From the NCBI RefSeq assembly GCF_024701975.1, contig NZ_JANLNM010000016.1:1-64000 (forward strand): a DNA stretch of 64,000 bases, given 5' to 3'. Position numbers and translations under genes: made by a program. Shown in pieces: positions 24,081-33,129 of this stretch; positions within the stretch are counted from its first letter, which is position 1; every line of letters begins with the position of its first letter. The DNA is from Variovorax sp. ZS18.2.2 (GTDB lineage: Bacteria > Pseudomonadota > Gammaproteobacteria > Burkholderiales > Burkholderiaceae_C). The notes below the pieces were generated by a model. The model was given only the letters and a program-made list of their open reading frames with translations. It had not been told where the DNA came from and made no database searches.

Positions 24081-25627
24081 ACTCCCCGGCCCTGGCATGG
24101 CCCTCGCGCGGCAACGCCGCCGTGGCGCTGCTGCCCTGGGCGATCGGCCTCGTGACGGCCATCGACTATTTCGACAACGCCCTGTTCGCTTTCTTCGCGA
24201 GCTACATCGCGGGCGGCGTGAACGCGTCGCCCGACGAGCTGGTCTGGGCCTCGAGCGCCTACGCACTCGGCGCCGTGCTCGGCATCCTGCACCAGCATGC
24301 GTGGATCGAGCGGCTGGGCTACCGGCGCTACCTCGCGATCTGCATGTTCGCCTTCGCCGCGGGCGGCGTGGGCGCGGCGCTGTGCGAAAGCTCGATGCAG
24401 CTCACGTTCGTGCGCGCGGTGCAGGGCTACTTCGTCGGCCCGATGCTCGGCGCCTGCCGCATCCTGATCCAGATCGGCATTCCACCCGCGCGGCGCGGCA
24501 AGGCGCTCAAGGCCTTCATGGTGCTGATCGTGTTCGGCGGCGCGCTGGCACCGATCGCCGGTGCCTTCCTGGTCACCAACTTCGACTGGCGCTGGCTCTT
24601 CGCGAGCACCGCGCCGGTGGCCGCGCTGATCGGCCTGTTGGTGCTCTGGACCTTGCCCGACATCGGCGACGTCGCGCCGCACGAACGCACCGAGCCGCAC
24701 TACGTCGCCTACCTCGTGTTCGCGCTCGCGCAGGCGGCGCTGCAGGTGGTGCTGACGCGCTCGCACTTCGAACTCTTCACCGGCTCGCCGGCGCTGATCG
24801 GCCTCACGATCGCCGGCGTGGCGGGGCTCGCATGGTTCGGTTGGCAGCAGTGGCGGCATCCCGCGCCGCTGGTGCGGCTGCATGCGCTGCGGAACGCATC
24901 CTTTCGCGTGGGGCTCGCGCTCTACGTCGTCTATTACTACCTGTCGACGGGTTTCAGCTACCTGCTGCCGCGGCTGATGGAAGGCGGGCTCGGTTTCACC
25001 GTGGGCGACACCGGGTACTTCACGGGTGCGATGTCGCTGGCCACCGGGTTGCTGGTGTTCGTCTACCTGCGGTTTTCAGGGCGGCTCACGCGCAAGAAGT
25101 GGCTCATCGTCGCGGGCTTCGGCATCGCGGCGCTGGCGGCGTGGTGGCTGTCGCGGGTCACGCCGCAGGCGGGGCGCGAGGCCCTTGTCGTGCCGTTGCT
25201 GCTGCGCGGGCTCTTGATGCTCTTCGTCGTGCTGCCGGTGGCCAACCTCACCTTCCGCCCCTTCGCCGCCGAGGAGTTCGCGCACGGCTATCGGCTCAAG
25301 AATCTGGTGCGCCAGCTCGCCATTTCGTTCGCGACCTCGAGCGTGATCGCGCTGCAGCAGCACCGCCAGGCGTTGCACGAGGTGCGGCTGAGCGAGTCGG
25401 CGAACCCGGCCAATTCCGCCTTCATGCAGGCGCTGGATTCATTGACCCATGGATTCGCGGCCGCAGGGCATGCCGCCGGCGAGGCGCATGCCATGGCGCT
25501 CGGCACGCTGTGGCGCACGCTCGAGCAGCAGGCGACCTTCATGGCCTCGCTCGACGGGTTCACGGCGATGGCCGTGATTGCACTGACAGCGGGGATCTTC
25601 GCCGCGTGGCAGCGGCAGATCGACTAG
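24077..25627 (+). CDS. MFS exporter (DHA2/EmrB-like, 14 membrane helices)
   Basis: A 516-residue major facilitator protein. Helix 1 region LLPWAIGLVTAIDYFDNALF has an acidic residue at the position typical of DHA2 pumps; motif-like segments include YRRYLAICMFAFAAGGVGAA and FVRAVQGYFVGPMLGACRIL. The N terminus, central and C-terminal hydrophobic segments fit about 14 helices. Likely a drug or organic-compound exporter under MerR control. Substrate unknown. Confidence 0.88.
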   Translation: MNSPALAWPSRGNAAVALLPWAIGLVTAIDYFDNALFAFFASYIAGGVNASPDELVWASSAYALGAVLGILHQHAWIERLGYRRYLAICMFAFAAGGVGAALCESSMQLTFVRAVQGYFVGPMLGACRILIQIGIPPARRGKALKAFMVLIVFGGALAPIAGAFLVTNFDWRWLFASTAPVAALIGLLVLWTLPDIGDVAPHERTEPHYVAYLVFALAQAALQVVLTRSHFELFTGSPALIGLTIAGVAGLAWFGWQQWRHPAPLVRLHALRNASFRVGLALYVVYYYLSTGFSYLLPRLMEGGLGFTVGDTGYFTGAMSLATGLLVFVYLRFSGRLTRKKWLIVAGFGIAALAAWWLSRVTPQAGREALVVPLLLRGLLMLFVVLPVANLTFRPFAAEEFAHGYRLKNLVRQLAISFATSSVIALQQHRQALHEVRLSESANPANSAFMQALDSLTHGFAAAGHAAGEAHAMALGTLWRTLEQQATFMASLDGFTAMAVIALTAGIFAAWQRQID

Positions 25628-25640
25628 CGGGCTTCCCCGA

Positions 25641-26777
25641 TCAAACGATCGCGAAGTGCTCGGTGCCGGCGGCCAGGTCGGTGCTGCGCGCACGCTGGCT
25701 GTTGAGCTTGATCTGCAGCCGCAGGTCGTTGGCCGAGTCGGCGTTGCGGATCGCGTCTTCGAAGGTGATCGAGTGGCTTTCGAACAGGTCGAACAGCGCC
25801 TGGTCGAAGGTCTGCATGCCCAAGTTGCGGCTCTTGCGCATGATCTCCTTGATTTCGCCGACCTCGCCCTTGAAGATCAGGTCGGAAATCAGCGGCGTGT
25901 TCAGCAGCACCTCGACGGCGGCCACGCGGCCCTGGCCGTCTTCGGTCGGCACCAGGCGCTGCGAGACCAGCGAGCGCAGGTTCAGCGACAAGTCCATCAA
26001 GAGCTGCGCGCGGCGCTCTTCGGGGAAGAAGTTGATGATCCGGTCCAGCGCCTGGTTGGCGCTGTTGGCGTGTAGCGTGGCCATGCAGAGGTGACCCGTT
26101 TCGGCGAAGGCCACCGCGTGCTCCATGGTTTCGCGGTCGCGGATTTCGCCCATCAGGATCACGTCGGGCGCCTGGCGCAGCGTGTTCTTGAGCGCCGCTT
26201 CCCAGCTGTCGGTGTCGATGCCCACTTCGCGCTGCGTGATCACGCAGTTCTTGTGCGGGTGCACGAATTCGACCGGGTCTTCCACCGTGACGATGTGGCC
26301 GTAGGAGTTTTCGTTGCGCCAATCGATCATCGCGGCCAGCGTGGTCGACTTGCCCGAGCCCGTGGCGCCCACCATGATGGTGAGGCCGCGCTTGGTCATC
26401 GACACATCCTTCAGGATCTGCGGCATGCCCAGGCCGTCGATGGTCGGCAGCTTGGCGGGAATGGTCCGCAGCACCATGCCGACCTTGCCCTGCTGCACGA
26501 AGGCGTTGACGCGGAAGCGCCCGATACCGGTCGGCGAGATCGCGAAGTTGCACTCCTTGGAGCGCTCGAAATCGGCCACCTGCCGGTCGTTCATGACCGA
26601 GCGCGTGAGCGCCAGCGTGTGCTGCGCGCCCAGCGCCTGCTGCGACACCTTGGTGACCTTGCCGTCGACCTTGATCGCGGGCGGGAAGTCGGCGGTGATG
26701 AACAGGTCGCTGCCGTTGCGGCTCACCATGAGCTTGAGCAGGTCGTTGATGAACTGGCTGGCTTGATCGCGTTCCAT
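25641..26777 (-). CDS. pilU: Type IV pilus retraction ATPase PilU
   Basis: A 378-residue hexameric secretion-type ATPase. Walker A GATGSGKST, the Asp box VTVEDPVEFVH, Walker B-like ILMGEIRDRETM and the His box ATLHANSANQALDRI are all present. The extended C terminus (LRLQIKLNSQ...) and MERDQASQFINDLLKLMVSR start are typical of PilU, which assists PilT in pilus retraction and twitching. It lies 27 nt after pilT. Confidence 0.95.
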   Translation of the reverse strand: MERDQASQFINDLLKLMVSRNGSDLFITADFPPAIKVDGKVTKVSQQALGAQHTLALTRSVMNDRQVADFERSKECNFAISPTGIGRFRVNAFVQQGKVGMVLRTIPAKLPTIDGLGMPQILKDVSMTKRGLTIMVGATGSGKSTTLAAMIDWRNENSYGHIVTVEDPVEFVHPHKNCVITQREVGIDTDSWEAALKNTLRQAPDVILMGEIRDRETMEHAVAFAETGHLCMATLHANSANQALDRIINFFPEERRAQLLMDLSLNLRSLVSQRLVPTEDGQGRVAAVEVLLNTPLISDLIFKGEVGEIKEIMRKSRNLGMQTFDQALFDLFESHSITFEDAIRNADSANDLRLQIKLNSQRARSTDLAAGTEHFAIV

Positions 26778-26804
26778 GATGTCGGTACTCCGATGGGCTG
26801 TGGA

Positions 26805-27848
26805 TCAGCCGGGGAAATTTTCTGGGATCTTTGCTTTTCCGCGGGCTTCTGCGGCGGAAATCGTATTGCGGCGAACCAGCTCCATCAGGTTCTGGTCCAG
26901 CGTCTGCATGCCGGAGCCCTGGCCGGTCTGGATGGTGGAGTACATCTGCGCCACCTTGGCCTCGCGGATCAGGTTCCGGATGGCGGGCGTGCCCAGCATG
27001 ATCTCGTGCGCCGCCACGCGGCTCTGGCCGTCCTTGGTCTTGCACAGCGTCTGCGAAATCACGGCCTGCAGCGACTCCGAGAGCATCGCGCGGATCATTT
27101 CTTTCTCTTCGCCCGGGAACACGTCGATGATCCGGTCGATGGTCTTGGCGGCCGACGAGGTGTGCAGCGTGCCGAACACCAAGTGGCCCGTTTCGGCCGC
27201 GGTCATCGCGAGGCGAATGGTTTCCAGGTCGCGCAGCTCGCCCACCAGGATGGCGTCCGGGTCTTCGCGCAGGGCAGAGCGCAGCGCGTTGGAGAACGAC
27301 AGCGTCATCGGCCCCACTTCGCGCTGGTTGATGAGGCACTTCTTCGATTCGTGCACGAATTCGATCGGGTCTTCCACCGTGAGGATGTGGCCGTACTCGT
27401 TTTCGTTGAGGTAGTTCACCATCGCCGCGAGCGTGGTCGACTTGCCCGAGCCCGTGGGGCCCGTCACCAGCACCAGCCCGCGTGGCTTGAGGGCCAGTTC
27501 ACCGAAAATCTTCGGTGCGTTCAGCTGCTCCAGCGTGAGGATCTTCGAGGGAATGGTCCGGAACACCGCGGCCGCGCCGCGTGCCTGGTTGAAGGCGTTC
27601 ACGCGGAAGCGCGCGAGGCCGTCGATCTCGAACGAGAAGTCGACCTCCAGGAACTCTTCGTAGTGCTTGCGGTGCGTGTCGCTCATGATGTCGTACACCA
27701 TCGCGTGCACGCCCTTGTGGTCGAGCGCATCGACATTGATGCGGCGCACGTCGCCATTGACGCGGATCATGGGCGGCAGCCCGGCCGACAAGTGCAGGTC
27801 GGAGGCTTTGTTCTTGACGCTGAATGCCAGCAGTTGGGTGATGTCCAC
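26805..27848 (-). CDS. pilT: Type IV pilus retraction ATPase PilT
   Basis: A 347-residue retraction motor, same length class as P. aeruginosa PilT (344). Begins (V)DITQLLAFSVKNKASDLHLS with Walker A GPTGSGKST, VEDPIEFVHESKKCLINQRE, GELRDLETIRLAMTAAETGH and the PilT retraction-associated AIRNLIREAKVAQMY. A GTG start at 27848 has GAGGAG upstream. An open frame extends further upstream through yggS antisense but has no homology. Divergent from yggS. Confidence 0.95.
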   Translation of the reverse strand: MDITQLLAFSVKNKASDLHLSAGLPPMIRVNGDVRRINVDALDHKGVHAMVYDIMSDTHRKHYEEFLEVDFSFEIDGLARFRVNAFNQARGAAAVFRTIPSKILTLEQLNAPKIFGELALKPRGLVLVTGPTGSGKSTTLAAMVNYLNENEYGHILTVEDPIEFVHESKKCLINQREVGPMTLSFSNALRSALREDPDAILVGELRDLETIRLAMTAAETGHLVFGTLHTSSAAKTIDRIIDVFPGEEKEMIRAMLSESLQAVISQTLCKTKDGQSRVAAHEIMLGTPAIRNLIREAKVAQMYSTIQTGQGSGMQTLDQNLMELVRRNTISAAEARGKAKIPENFPG

Positions 27849-27899
27849 GGGGCTCCTCGGCTCGAGTTCGGTGACGTTTTGATACGATTTTGGACGATT

Positions 27900-28601
27900 A
27901 TGACGATGATTGGCGACGACCTCCAGCAAGTAAAGAACCGGATCGAGGCGGCATGTGTAACGGCCGGCCGCGACCCGGCCGGGGTCCGGCTGCTGGCGGT
28001 GTCCAAGACCTTCGGGGCCGACGCGGTGCGCGAGGCGCATGCGGCCGGTCAAACGGCCTTCGGCGAGAACTACGTGCAGGAGGGGCTGGACAAGATCGAG
28101 GCGCTCGCCGATCTGCGCGCCTCCCTCGAATGGCACTGCATCGGCCCTCTGCAAAGCAACAAGACGCGGCCGGTGGCCGAGCAGTTCGACTGGGTCCACA
28201 GCGTCGACCGGCTCAAGATTGCCGAGCGTCTGTCGGCGCAGCGGCCGGCTCATCTGGCGCCGCTCAATGTATGCCTTCAGGTTAACGTGGACGGCGGGGC
28301 GAACAAGTCCGGCGTGCCGCCGGAAGAGGCCGTCGAACTCGCCCGCGCTGTGGCGGCGTTGCCACATCTGCGGCTGCGCGGGCTCATGGTGATCCCCGAA
28401 CCGGCGCCGGATTTCGCGGCGCAGCGCGATCTGTGCCTGCGGGCGCATGCAGTTTTCGAATCGATCAGGGGAGCGGGCATCGAACTCGACACGCTCTCGC
28501 TCGGCATGAGCGCAGACCTCGAAGCGGCGATCAGCGCCGGCAGCACGATGGTGCGGGTCGGCACCGCCATCTTCGGCGGCCGGGCCCGAAAACCCGCTTG
28601 A
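27900..28601 (+). CDS. yggS: YggS-family pyridoxal phosphate homeostasis protein
   Basis: A 233-residue PLP-binding TIM-barrel protein. The PLP-Lys lies in LLAVSKTFGADAVREAHAAG; other family marks are AFGENYVQEGLDKIEAL, WHCIGPLQSNKTRPVAEQFD, LCLQVNVDGGANKSGV and LSLGMSADLEAAISAGSTMV (C-terminal phosphate-binding part with RVGTAIFG). Controls cellular PLP balance. Divergent from pilT, a pairing commonly seen in proteobacteria. Confidence 0.95.
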   Translation: MTMIGDDLQQVKNRIEAACVTAGRDPAGVRLLAVSKTFGADAVREAHAAGQTAFGENYVQEGLDKIEALADLRASLEWHCIGPLQSNKTRPVAEQFDWVHSVDRLKIAERLSAQRPAHLAPLNVCLQVNVDGGANKSGVPPEEAVELARAVAALPHLRLRGLMVIPEPAPDFAAQRDLCLRAHAVFESIRGAGIELDTLSLGMSADLEAAISAGSTMVRVGTAIFGGRARKPA

Positions 28602-28604
28602 GCT

Positions 28605-29096
28605 TCAGATCCCCAGCGGCAGCCGCGCGCTGCTCTTCACTTCTTCCATCACCGCATAGGTCCGCGTCTCGCGCACGCCGGGCAGCTGCCACAGCACCGT
28701 GCCCGCGAACTCGCGGTATGCGGCCATGTCGGCCATGCGGGTCTTGAGCAGATAGTCGAAGCCGCCGGCGACCATGTGGCATTCCATGATTTCGTCGCGC
28801 ACCTGCACCGCGGCCTTGAACTGGTCGAACACGTTGGGCGTGGTGCGGTCGAGCAGCACCTCGACGAACACCGTGAAGCCCCGGCCCAGCTTCTCGGGGT
28901 CCAGGCGCGCCTCGTAGCCCAGGATGAAGCCGTCGCGCGTCAGGCGCTGCACGCGCGCCAGCACCGCGGTGGGCGAGAGCGCCACCGCCTCGGCCAGCTT
29001 GAGGTTGGTGATGCGCCCATCCTCCTGAAGGATCTTCAGCAGGCGCAGGTCGATGCGGTCCAGGTCGAGCATCGGAGAATTATCCGGTTCCGGCAT
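28605..29096 (-). CDS. Lrp/AsnC-family transcriptional regulator
   Basis: A 163-residue leucine-responsive regulator. N-terminal HTH: LDRIDLRLLKILQEDGRITN, LKLAEAVALSPTAVLARVQR; C-terminal RAM ligand-binding domain: VFVEVLLDRTTPNVFDQFKA and ECHMVAGGFDYLLKTRMADM. Start at 29096 (MPEPDNSP) gives Lrp length; an ATG at 29072 is the alternative. It converges with yggS (3 nt apart). Target genes are unknown; glutamate dehydrogenase and arginase nearby are possible amino-acid-linked targets. Confidence 0.9.
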   Translation of the reverse strand: MPEPDNSPMLDLDRIDLRLLKILQEDGRITNLKLAEAVALSPTAVLARVQRLTRDGFILGYEARLDPEKLGRGFTVFVEVLLDRTTPNVFDQFKAAVQVRDEIMECHMVAGGFDYLLKTRMADMAAYREFAGTVLWQLPGVRETRTYAVMEEVKSSARLPLGI

Positions 29097-29211
29097 CGAT
29101 TCTTTGCAGAAGATGCGGCCTATGGCGGCTGGCCATAGGAGATAGAACCGAGGAAATGCCCTGTGCCTACCCCGCGCGGACCCTTTCCGTGGCGCGCAGT
29201 TCCTTCCCGGT

Positions 29212-29679
29212 TCAGCGCACGGTGGTGCGCGACTGCGCAGCCGCCTGCTGGCCCTTGAGTTGATCGACCAGCGCGCCGTAGGCGGGGCTCGCACGCAGCT
29301 TGGTGTATTCGGCCATGGCCTGGCGGTAGGCGGGCCGCGTCGGGTCGGCACCGGCCTCGCTGTTCTGCAGCGCCGCCATCCCGGACTGGACCCAGAGGCG
29401 TGCATCGGCCGCCACGGCGGCGCGGCTGTTCGCGGGACCGACGGCAGTCGGCGGCGCGTAGCTGGCGGTGTAGCCCTGCGTGGGCGCGCTCTTGAGCCAC
29501 TGCTGTGCATCGGTCGTCACGGCAGCGCGCGTTGTGGACGAGGCGAGCGGCACGGGCCGCGGATCGCCTTCGGCGTAGTTGCCTGCAAGGCTCGGTGCCG
29601 AGGCGATGGCCAGCAGTGCGGCGACGGTAGCGGTGCCCAGGATGCGGGTGGTGCGGGTGGTGGAAGAAGAGGACTTCAT
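29212..29679 (-). CDS. Secreted DUF4148-like protein
   Basis: A 155-residue exported protein. A signal peptide of about 33 residues (ILGTATVAALLAIASAPSLA-G) is followed by a small soluble domain with YAEGDPRPVPLASSTTRAAV and two related helical units, QQWLKSAP and RLWVQSGM. This pattern is that of DUF4148-type proteins, which are abundant in Burkholderiales and have no known function. GGAG lies 7 nt before the ATG. Confidence 0.75.
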   Translation of the reverse strand: MKSSSSTTRTTRILGTATVAALLAIASAPSLAGNYAEGDPRPVPLASSTTRAAVTTDAQQWLKSAPTQGYTASYAPPTAVGPANSRAAVAADARLWVQSGMAALQNSEAGADPTRPAYRQAMAEYTKLRASPAYGALVDQLKGQQAAAQSRTTVR

Positions 29680-29810
29680 TTGCTAGCTCCTTGAGGTGGT
29701 TGGTTGGTGAAGCCAACTCTATGAAGTGGATCTGCGCGATCGATAACCGGTCGATGACAGTTTGGTTATCTGCGGCGGCCCCTGCGTACCCGGGCCGCTG
29801 GCTGTGCCTT

Positions 29811-30146
29811 CTATCGCTCGCCCGAAGGGATCGTCCCTTCGCGCATGGCCTTGATCGCTTCCGCCTCCACGGCCTCGCGCGTGGCCGGCTGGCCCGTGCG
29901 GGGTGCGGGCCAAGGCGCGCCGCGGCTTACCGTCTTCCACGCGGGCTGCTTTTGCGCCGCCTCGAGTTCGGCGACGACCTTGTCGCGCGACGGCTCCTGG
30001 CGCAGATGCCCGGGATAGCGTTCCACCCCGGCCTCGGTGGGCGCGAAGTGGTATTCGCCGGCGGCCGAAGCGGCCAGGGGCGCCAGCGCGGCGAAGGCCA
30101 GGGCGGCTGTGGACAGCGGGGCGAGGAAAAGCGTGCGGTGCAACAT
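29811..30146 (-). CDS. Small secreted DUF4148-like protein
   Basis: A 111-residue protein with a signal peptide (LSTAALAFAALAPLAASAA) and a mature part containing GEYHFAPTEAGVERYPGHLR, SRDKVVAELEAAQK and REAVEAEAIKAMREG, the repeated helix pattern of DUF4148. AGGAG precedes the ATG. Tandem with the similar gene at 29212 on the same strand; function unknown. Confidence 0.72.
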   Translation of the reverse strand: MLHRTLFLAPLSTAALAFAALAPLAASAAGEYHFAPTEAGVERYPGHLRQEPSRDKVVAELEAAQKQPAWKTVSRGAPWPAPRTGQPATREAVEAEAIKAMREGTIPSGER

Positions 30147-30283
30147 GATGAGGATCTCCTTGGGTTGTCGTTCGCCGGCGCCAGATGGCGCCGGCGAACC
30201 AATCTAGGAATCCAGGCCGTCAATGGCCGCACGCCGCGATTACATCGGCGCAATCCAGGCAAGGGGTGGTCGGGAACAACGCC

Positions 30284-30325
30284 GCATAACGTCTCTTGCA
30301 TAACCGTCAGCGCGGCGCGCATAAG
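30284..30325 (+). promoter_or_regulatory. Three direct GCATAA repeats upstream of glutamate dehydrogenase
   Basis: GCATAAC at 30284 and 30298 and GCATAAG at 30319 are direct repeats with spacings of 14 and 21 nt, ending 68 bp before the gdhA ATG. They could be regulator contacts or promoter elements. No binding factor is known to me. Confidence 0.35.
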
Positions 30326-30392
30326 CCATGGCGCGACGGGCGCGAGAGGTCTATCGTTGCGGCCACCTCAGTTCCAACCCAAGGGATCTCTC

Positions 30393-31664
30393 ATGAGTGA
30401 AAAACTCTCCTTCGTCTCCCCCACCGCCAACAGCCCGTGGGGAACGTACCTCTCCCAGGTCGACCGTGTCGTGCCGTACCTCGGCCCGCTGGCTCGCTGG
30501 GTCGAAACCCTCAAGCGCCCCAAGCGCGCGCTGATCGTCGACGTGCCGATCGAAATGGACGACGGCCGCATTGCCCACTACGAGGGCTACCGCGTGCAGC
30601 ACAACATGAGCCGCGGCCCGGGCAAGGGCGGCGTGCGCTTCCACCCCGACGTCACGCTCGAAGAAGTGATGGCCCTGTCGGCCTGGATGACCATCAAGAC
30701 CGCCGCGGTGAACCTGCCCTACGGCGGCGCCAAGGGCGGCATCCGCGTCGATCCGAAGAAGCTCTCGCAGAACGAACTGGAAAAGATCACCCGCCGCTAC
30801 ACCAGCGAGATCGGCATCATCATCGGCCCGCACACCGACATCCCCGCGCCCGACGTCAACACCAACGGCCAGATCATGGCCTGGATGATGGACACCTACT
30901 CGATGAACACCGGCGGCACCGCCACCGGCGTCGTCACCGGCAAGCCGCTGCACCTGGGCGGTTCGCTCGGCCGCGTGAAGGCCACCGGCCGCGGCGTGTT
31001 CGTCACCGGCCGCGAAGCGGCCCGTCGCCTGGGCCTGGACCTGCGCGGCGCGCGCATCGCGGTGCAGGGCTTCGGCAACGTGGGCTCGGTCGCGGCCGAG
31101 CTCTTTGCCGAAGCGGGCGCCAAGATCGTGGCGGTGCAGGACCACACCGGCACCATCGTCAACACCAACGGCCTGGACCTCGCGACGCTCATCCCCATCG
31201 CCAACAAGGATGGCGTCATCGCCTTCAAGGGCGGCGACGTGGTGCCCAACGAAGCCTTCTGGGACACGGCCTGCGACATCCTGATCCCGGCCGCCCTCGA
31301 AGGCCAGATCACCGCCGAGCGCGCACAGAAAACGACCGCCAAGCTGGTGCTCGAAGGCGCCAACGGCCCCACGGTGCCCACGGCCGACGACATCCTCGCC
31401 GAGCGCGGCGTGCTGGTGGTGCCCGACGTGATCTGCAACGCCGGCGGCGTGACGGTGAGCTACTTCGAATGGGTGCAGGACTTCTCGTCCTTCTTCTGGG
31501 ACGAGGACGAGATCAACGTGCGCCTGGACCGCATCATGATGAACGCGCTCAACCAGATCTGGGACACGGCCGACAAGCACAAGATCACGCTGCGCACGGC
31601 GACGTATGCGGTGGCTTGCGAGCGCATCCTGATGGCGCGTCAAGAGCGCGGCCTGTACCCGTGA
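30393..31664 (+). CDS. gdhA: Glutamate dehydrogenase (Glu/Leu/Phe/Val dehydrogenase family)
   Basis: A 423-residue enzyme interconverting glutamate and 2-oxoglutarate plus ammonium. The dimerisation domain has RVQHNMSRGPGKGGVRFHPD, the catalytic Lys lies in NLPYGGAKGGIRVDP, and the nucleotide-binding Rossmann motif is VQGFGNVGSVAAELFAEAGA. The C-terminal region includes VICNAGGVTVSYFEWVQDFS. AAGGG lies upstream. Cofactor preference is not certain. It could assimilate the ammonium released by the rut pathway or arginase. Confidence 0.95.
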   Translation: MSEKLSFVSPTANSPWGTYLSQVDRVVPYLGPLARWVETLKRPKRALIVDVPIEMDDGRIAHYEGYRVQHNMSRGPGKGGVRFHPDVTLEEVMALSAWMTIKTAAVNLPYGGAKGGIRVDPKKLSQNELEKITRRYTSEIGIIIGPHTDIPAPDVNTNGQIMAWMMDTYSMNTGGTATGVVTGKPLHLGGSLGRVKATGRGVFVTGREAARRLGLDLRGARIAVQGFGNVGSVAAELFAEAGAKIVAVQDHTGTIVNTNGLDLATLIPIANKDGVIAFKGGDVVPNEAFWDTACDILIPAALEGQITAERAQKTTAKLVLEGANGPTVPTADDILAERGVLVVPDVICNAGGVTVSYFEWVQDFSSFFWDEDEINVRLDRIMMNALNQIWDTADKHKITLRTATYAVACERILMARQERGLYP

Positions 31665-31697
31665 TTTTTTGACAGGAAGGGACGGTACGCTCGGGGC

Positions 31698-32351
31698 ATG
31701 ACCACCATCCCCGTGCAAAACCTCCCCTCCATTCCCGCGGACGGCCTGGCCCGTCTGCAGGCCCTGATGGCCAGCGGGCAGCGCAAGCTGCTGGGGCTGG
31801 TCGGCGCGCCCGGCGCGGGCAAGTCCACGCTCGCGATGGCGCTGCTCGAAGCCGTCGGCGCCGACCGTGCGCAGGTCGTGCCGATGGACGGCTTCCACCT
31901 CGCTAACGTCGAACTCCAGCGTCTTGGCCGTGCCGACCGCAAGGGCGCGCCCGACACCTTCGACAGCGCCGGCTACGTGGCCCTGCTTCAGCGGCTGCGC
32001 GACCAGCAGCCCGACGGCGACATCGTCTACGCCCCCGAATTCCGCCGCGAGATCGAGGAACCGATCGCCGGCGCCATCGCGGTGCTGCCCTCGACGCAGC
32101 TCGTCATCACCGAGGGCAACTACCTGCTGCACGACGTCGGCCCCTGGGCTGGCGCGGCGGCGATGCTCGATGAAGTCTGGTATGTCGACATCGACGACGC
32201 GGTGCGCGAGGCACGGCTGGTCGCACGCCACCAGCAGTTCGGCCGCAGCGCCGAGGCTGCACGCGACTGGGTGGCCAGCACTGATGCGCCCAACGCACGG
32301 CTGATCGCCGCCACCAAGGCGCGGGCGCATCACGTGCTGATGTGGTCCTGA
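31698..32351 (+). CDS. P-loop kinase (uridine/fructose/pantothenate kinase-like)
   Basis: A 217-residue nucleoside/sugar kinase-like protein. Walker A VGAPGAGKST near residue 37, substrate region PMDGFHLANVELQRLGRADR KGAPDTFD, and VITEGNYLL are typical of the FrcK/YggC-like branch of the uridine-kinase family. It lies 33 nt after gdhA on the same strand. Substrate not assigned. Confidence 0.85.
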   Translation: MTTIPVQNLPSIPADGLARLQALMASGQRKLLGLVGAPGAGKSTLAMALLEAVGADRAQVVPMDGFHLANVELQRLGRADRKGAPDTFDSAGYVALLQRLRDQQPDGDIVYAPEFRREIEEPIAGAIAVLPSTQLVITEGNYLLHDVGPWAGAAAMLDEVWYVDIDDAVREARLVARHQQFGRSAEAARDWVASTDAPNARLIAATKARAHHVLMWS

Positions 32352-32435
32352 AAATAGTCCGCCGCGAGGGAACGTCGGCGCGTTGCCGCGCTCGAAGCCT
32401 TGCCGGCGGAGGCGCCGGTTAGCATTCGCCGCGCC

Positions 32436-33119
32436 ATGCCGTCCCACTTCAATTCCTTTTCCTCCGCTTCTTCCTTTCGCACGTCGGTCCTCGTCCTGGG
32501 CCTGCTGTCCGCCCTCGTGCTCGCCGGCTGCGGCAGCGCCTCGCGGCGCGTGTCGTACGAGCCGGAGGAGTTCGACTCCACCACCACCCACACGCGCAAC
32601 TACGCCGCCACCGAGGCCCAGACCTGCGAGGCCGCGCGGCGCGCGCTGCTGAGCCAGGGCTACATGGTCACCGCGGCCAACGCCGACCTGGTGACCGGGC
32701 GCAAGAGTTTCCAGCCGGCCGCCGAAGTGCACGTCGAGGTCGAGTTCCGCGTGGTCTGCGCACGAGAGGGCGGCAAGTCCGGCAAGCAGAGCACCGTGGC
32801 TTTCGCAACCGCGCTGCAGGACCGCTACGGCATCAAGAAGGTCAACAACTCGGCCAGCGTGGGCGTCGGCGCGATCGGCTCGCTCTCGCTGCCGTTCTCC
32901 GGCAGCGACGACGCGATGGTCAAGGTGGCCAGCGAGACGCTGACCGACGAACGTTTCTACGACCGCTTCTTCACGCTGCTCGACCGTTTCCTCGAAGGCG
33001 GTGGCGCCGATGCACCGCCGGACATGCCGGCCGAAGCGCCGGCGGCGCCTCCCGCGCCCGCGGCGCCTCCCGCGCCCGCGACCAGCTTCCCGGTCGCTCC
33101 CTCGCCGAACCGCGGCTGA
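32436..33119 (+). CDS. DUF2242-type lipoprotein
   Basis: A 227-residue lipoprotein. Signal sequence SVLVLGLLSALVLAGCGSAS ends at the acylated Cys. The mature domain has ATEAQTCEAARRALLSQGYM, ADLVTGRKSFQPAAEVHVEV and SLPFSGSDDAMVKVASETLTD, which I recognise as the betaproteobacterial DUF2242 family of unknown function. The C-terminal 35 residues are Pro/Ala-rich and include a short exact duplication (near 33043-33080). It converges with arginase. Confidence 0.8.
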   Translation: MPSHFNSFSSASSFRTSVLVLGLLSALVLAGCGSASRRVSYEPEEFDSTTTHTRNYAATEAQTCEAARRALLSQGYMVTAANADLVTGRKSFQPAAEVHVEVEFRVVCAREGGKSGKQSTVAFATALQDRYGIKKVNNSASVGVGAIGSLSLPFSGSDDAMVKVASETLTDERFYDRFFTLLDRFLEGGGADAPPDMPAEAPAAPPAPAAPPAPATSFPVAPSPNRG

Positions 33120-33129
33120 ACGCCTAGGG

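Noticed and set aside
30351..32732. Long open frame antisense to gdhA and the kinase
   Set aside because: GC-rich DNA with strong codon bias keeps the opposite strand open; the gdhA and kinase products have clear family motifs while the antisense reading is His/Gly/Arg-rich and has none.
33043..33080. Short exact duplication in the lipoprotein tail
   Set aside because: It encodes two Pro/Ala repeat units within a low-complexity tail; replication slippage is the simple explanation.
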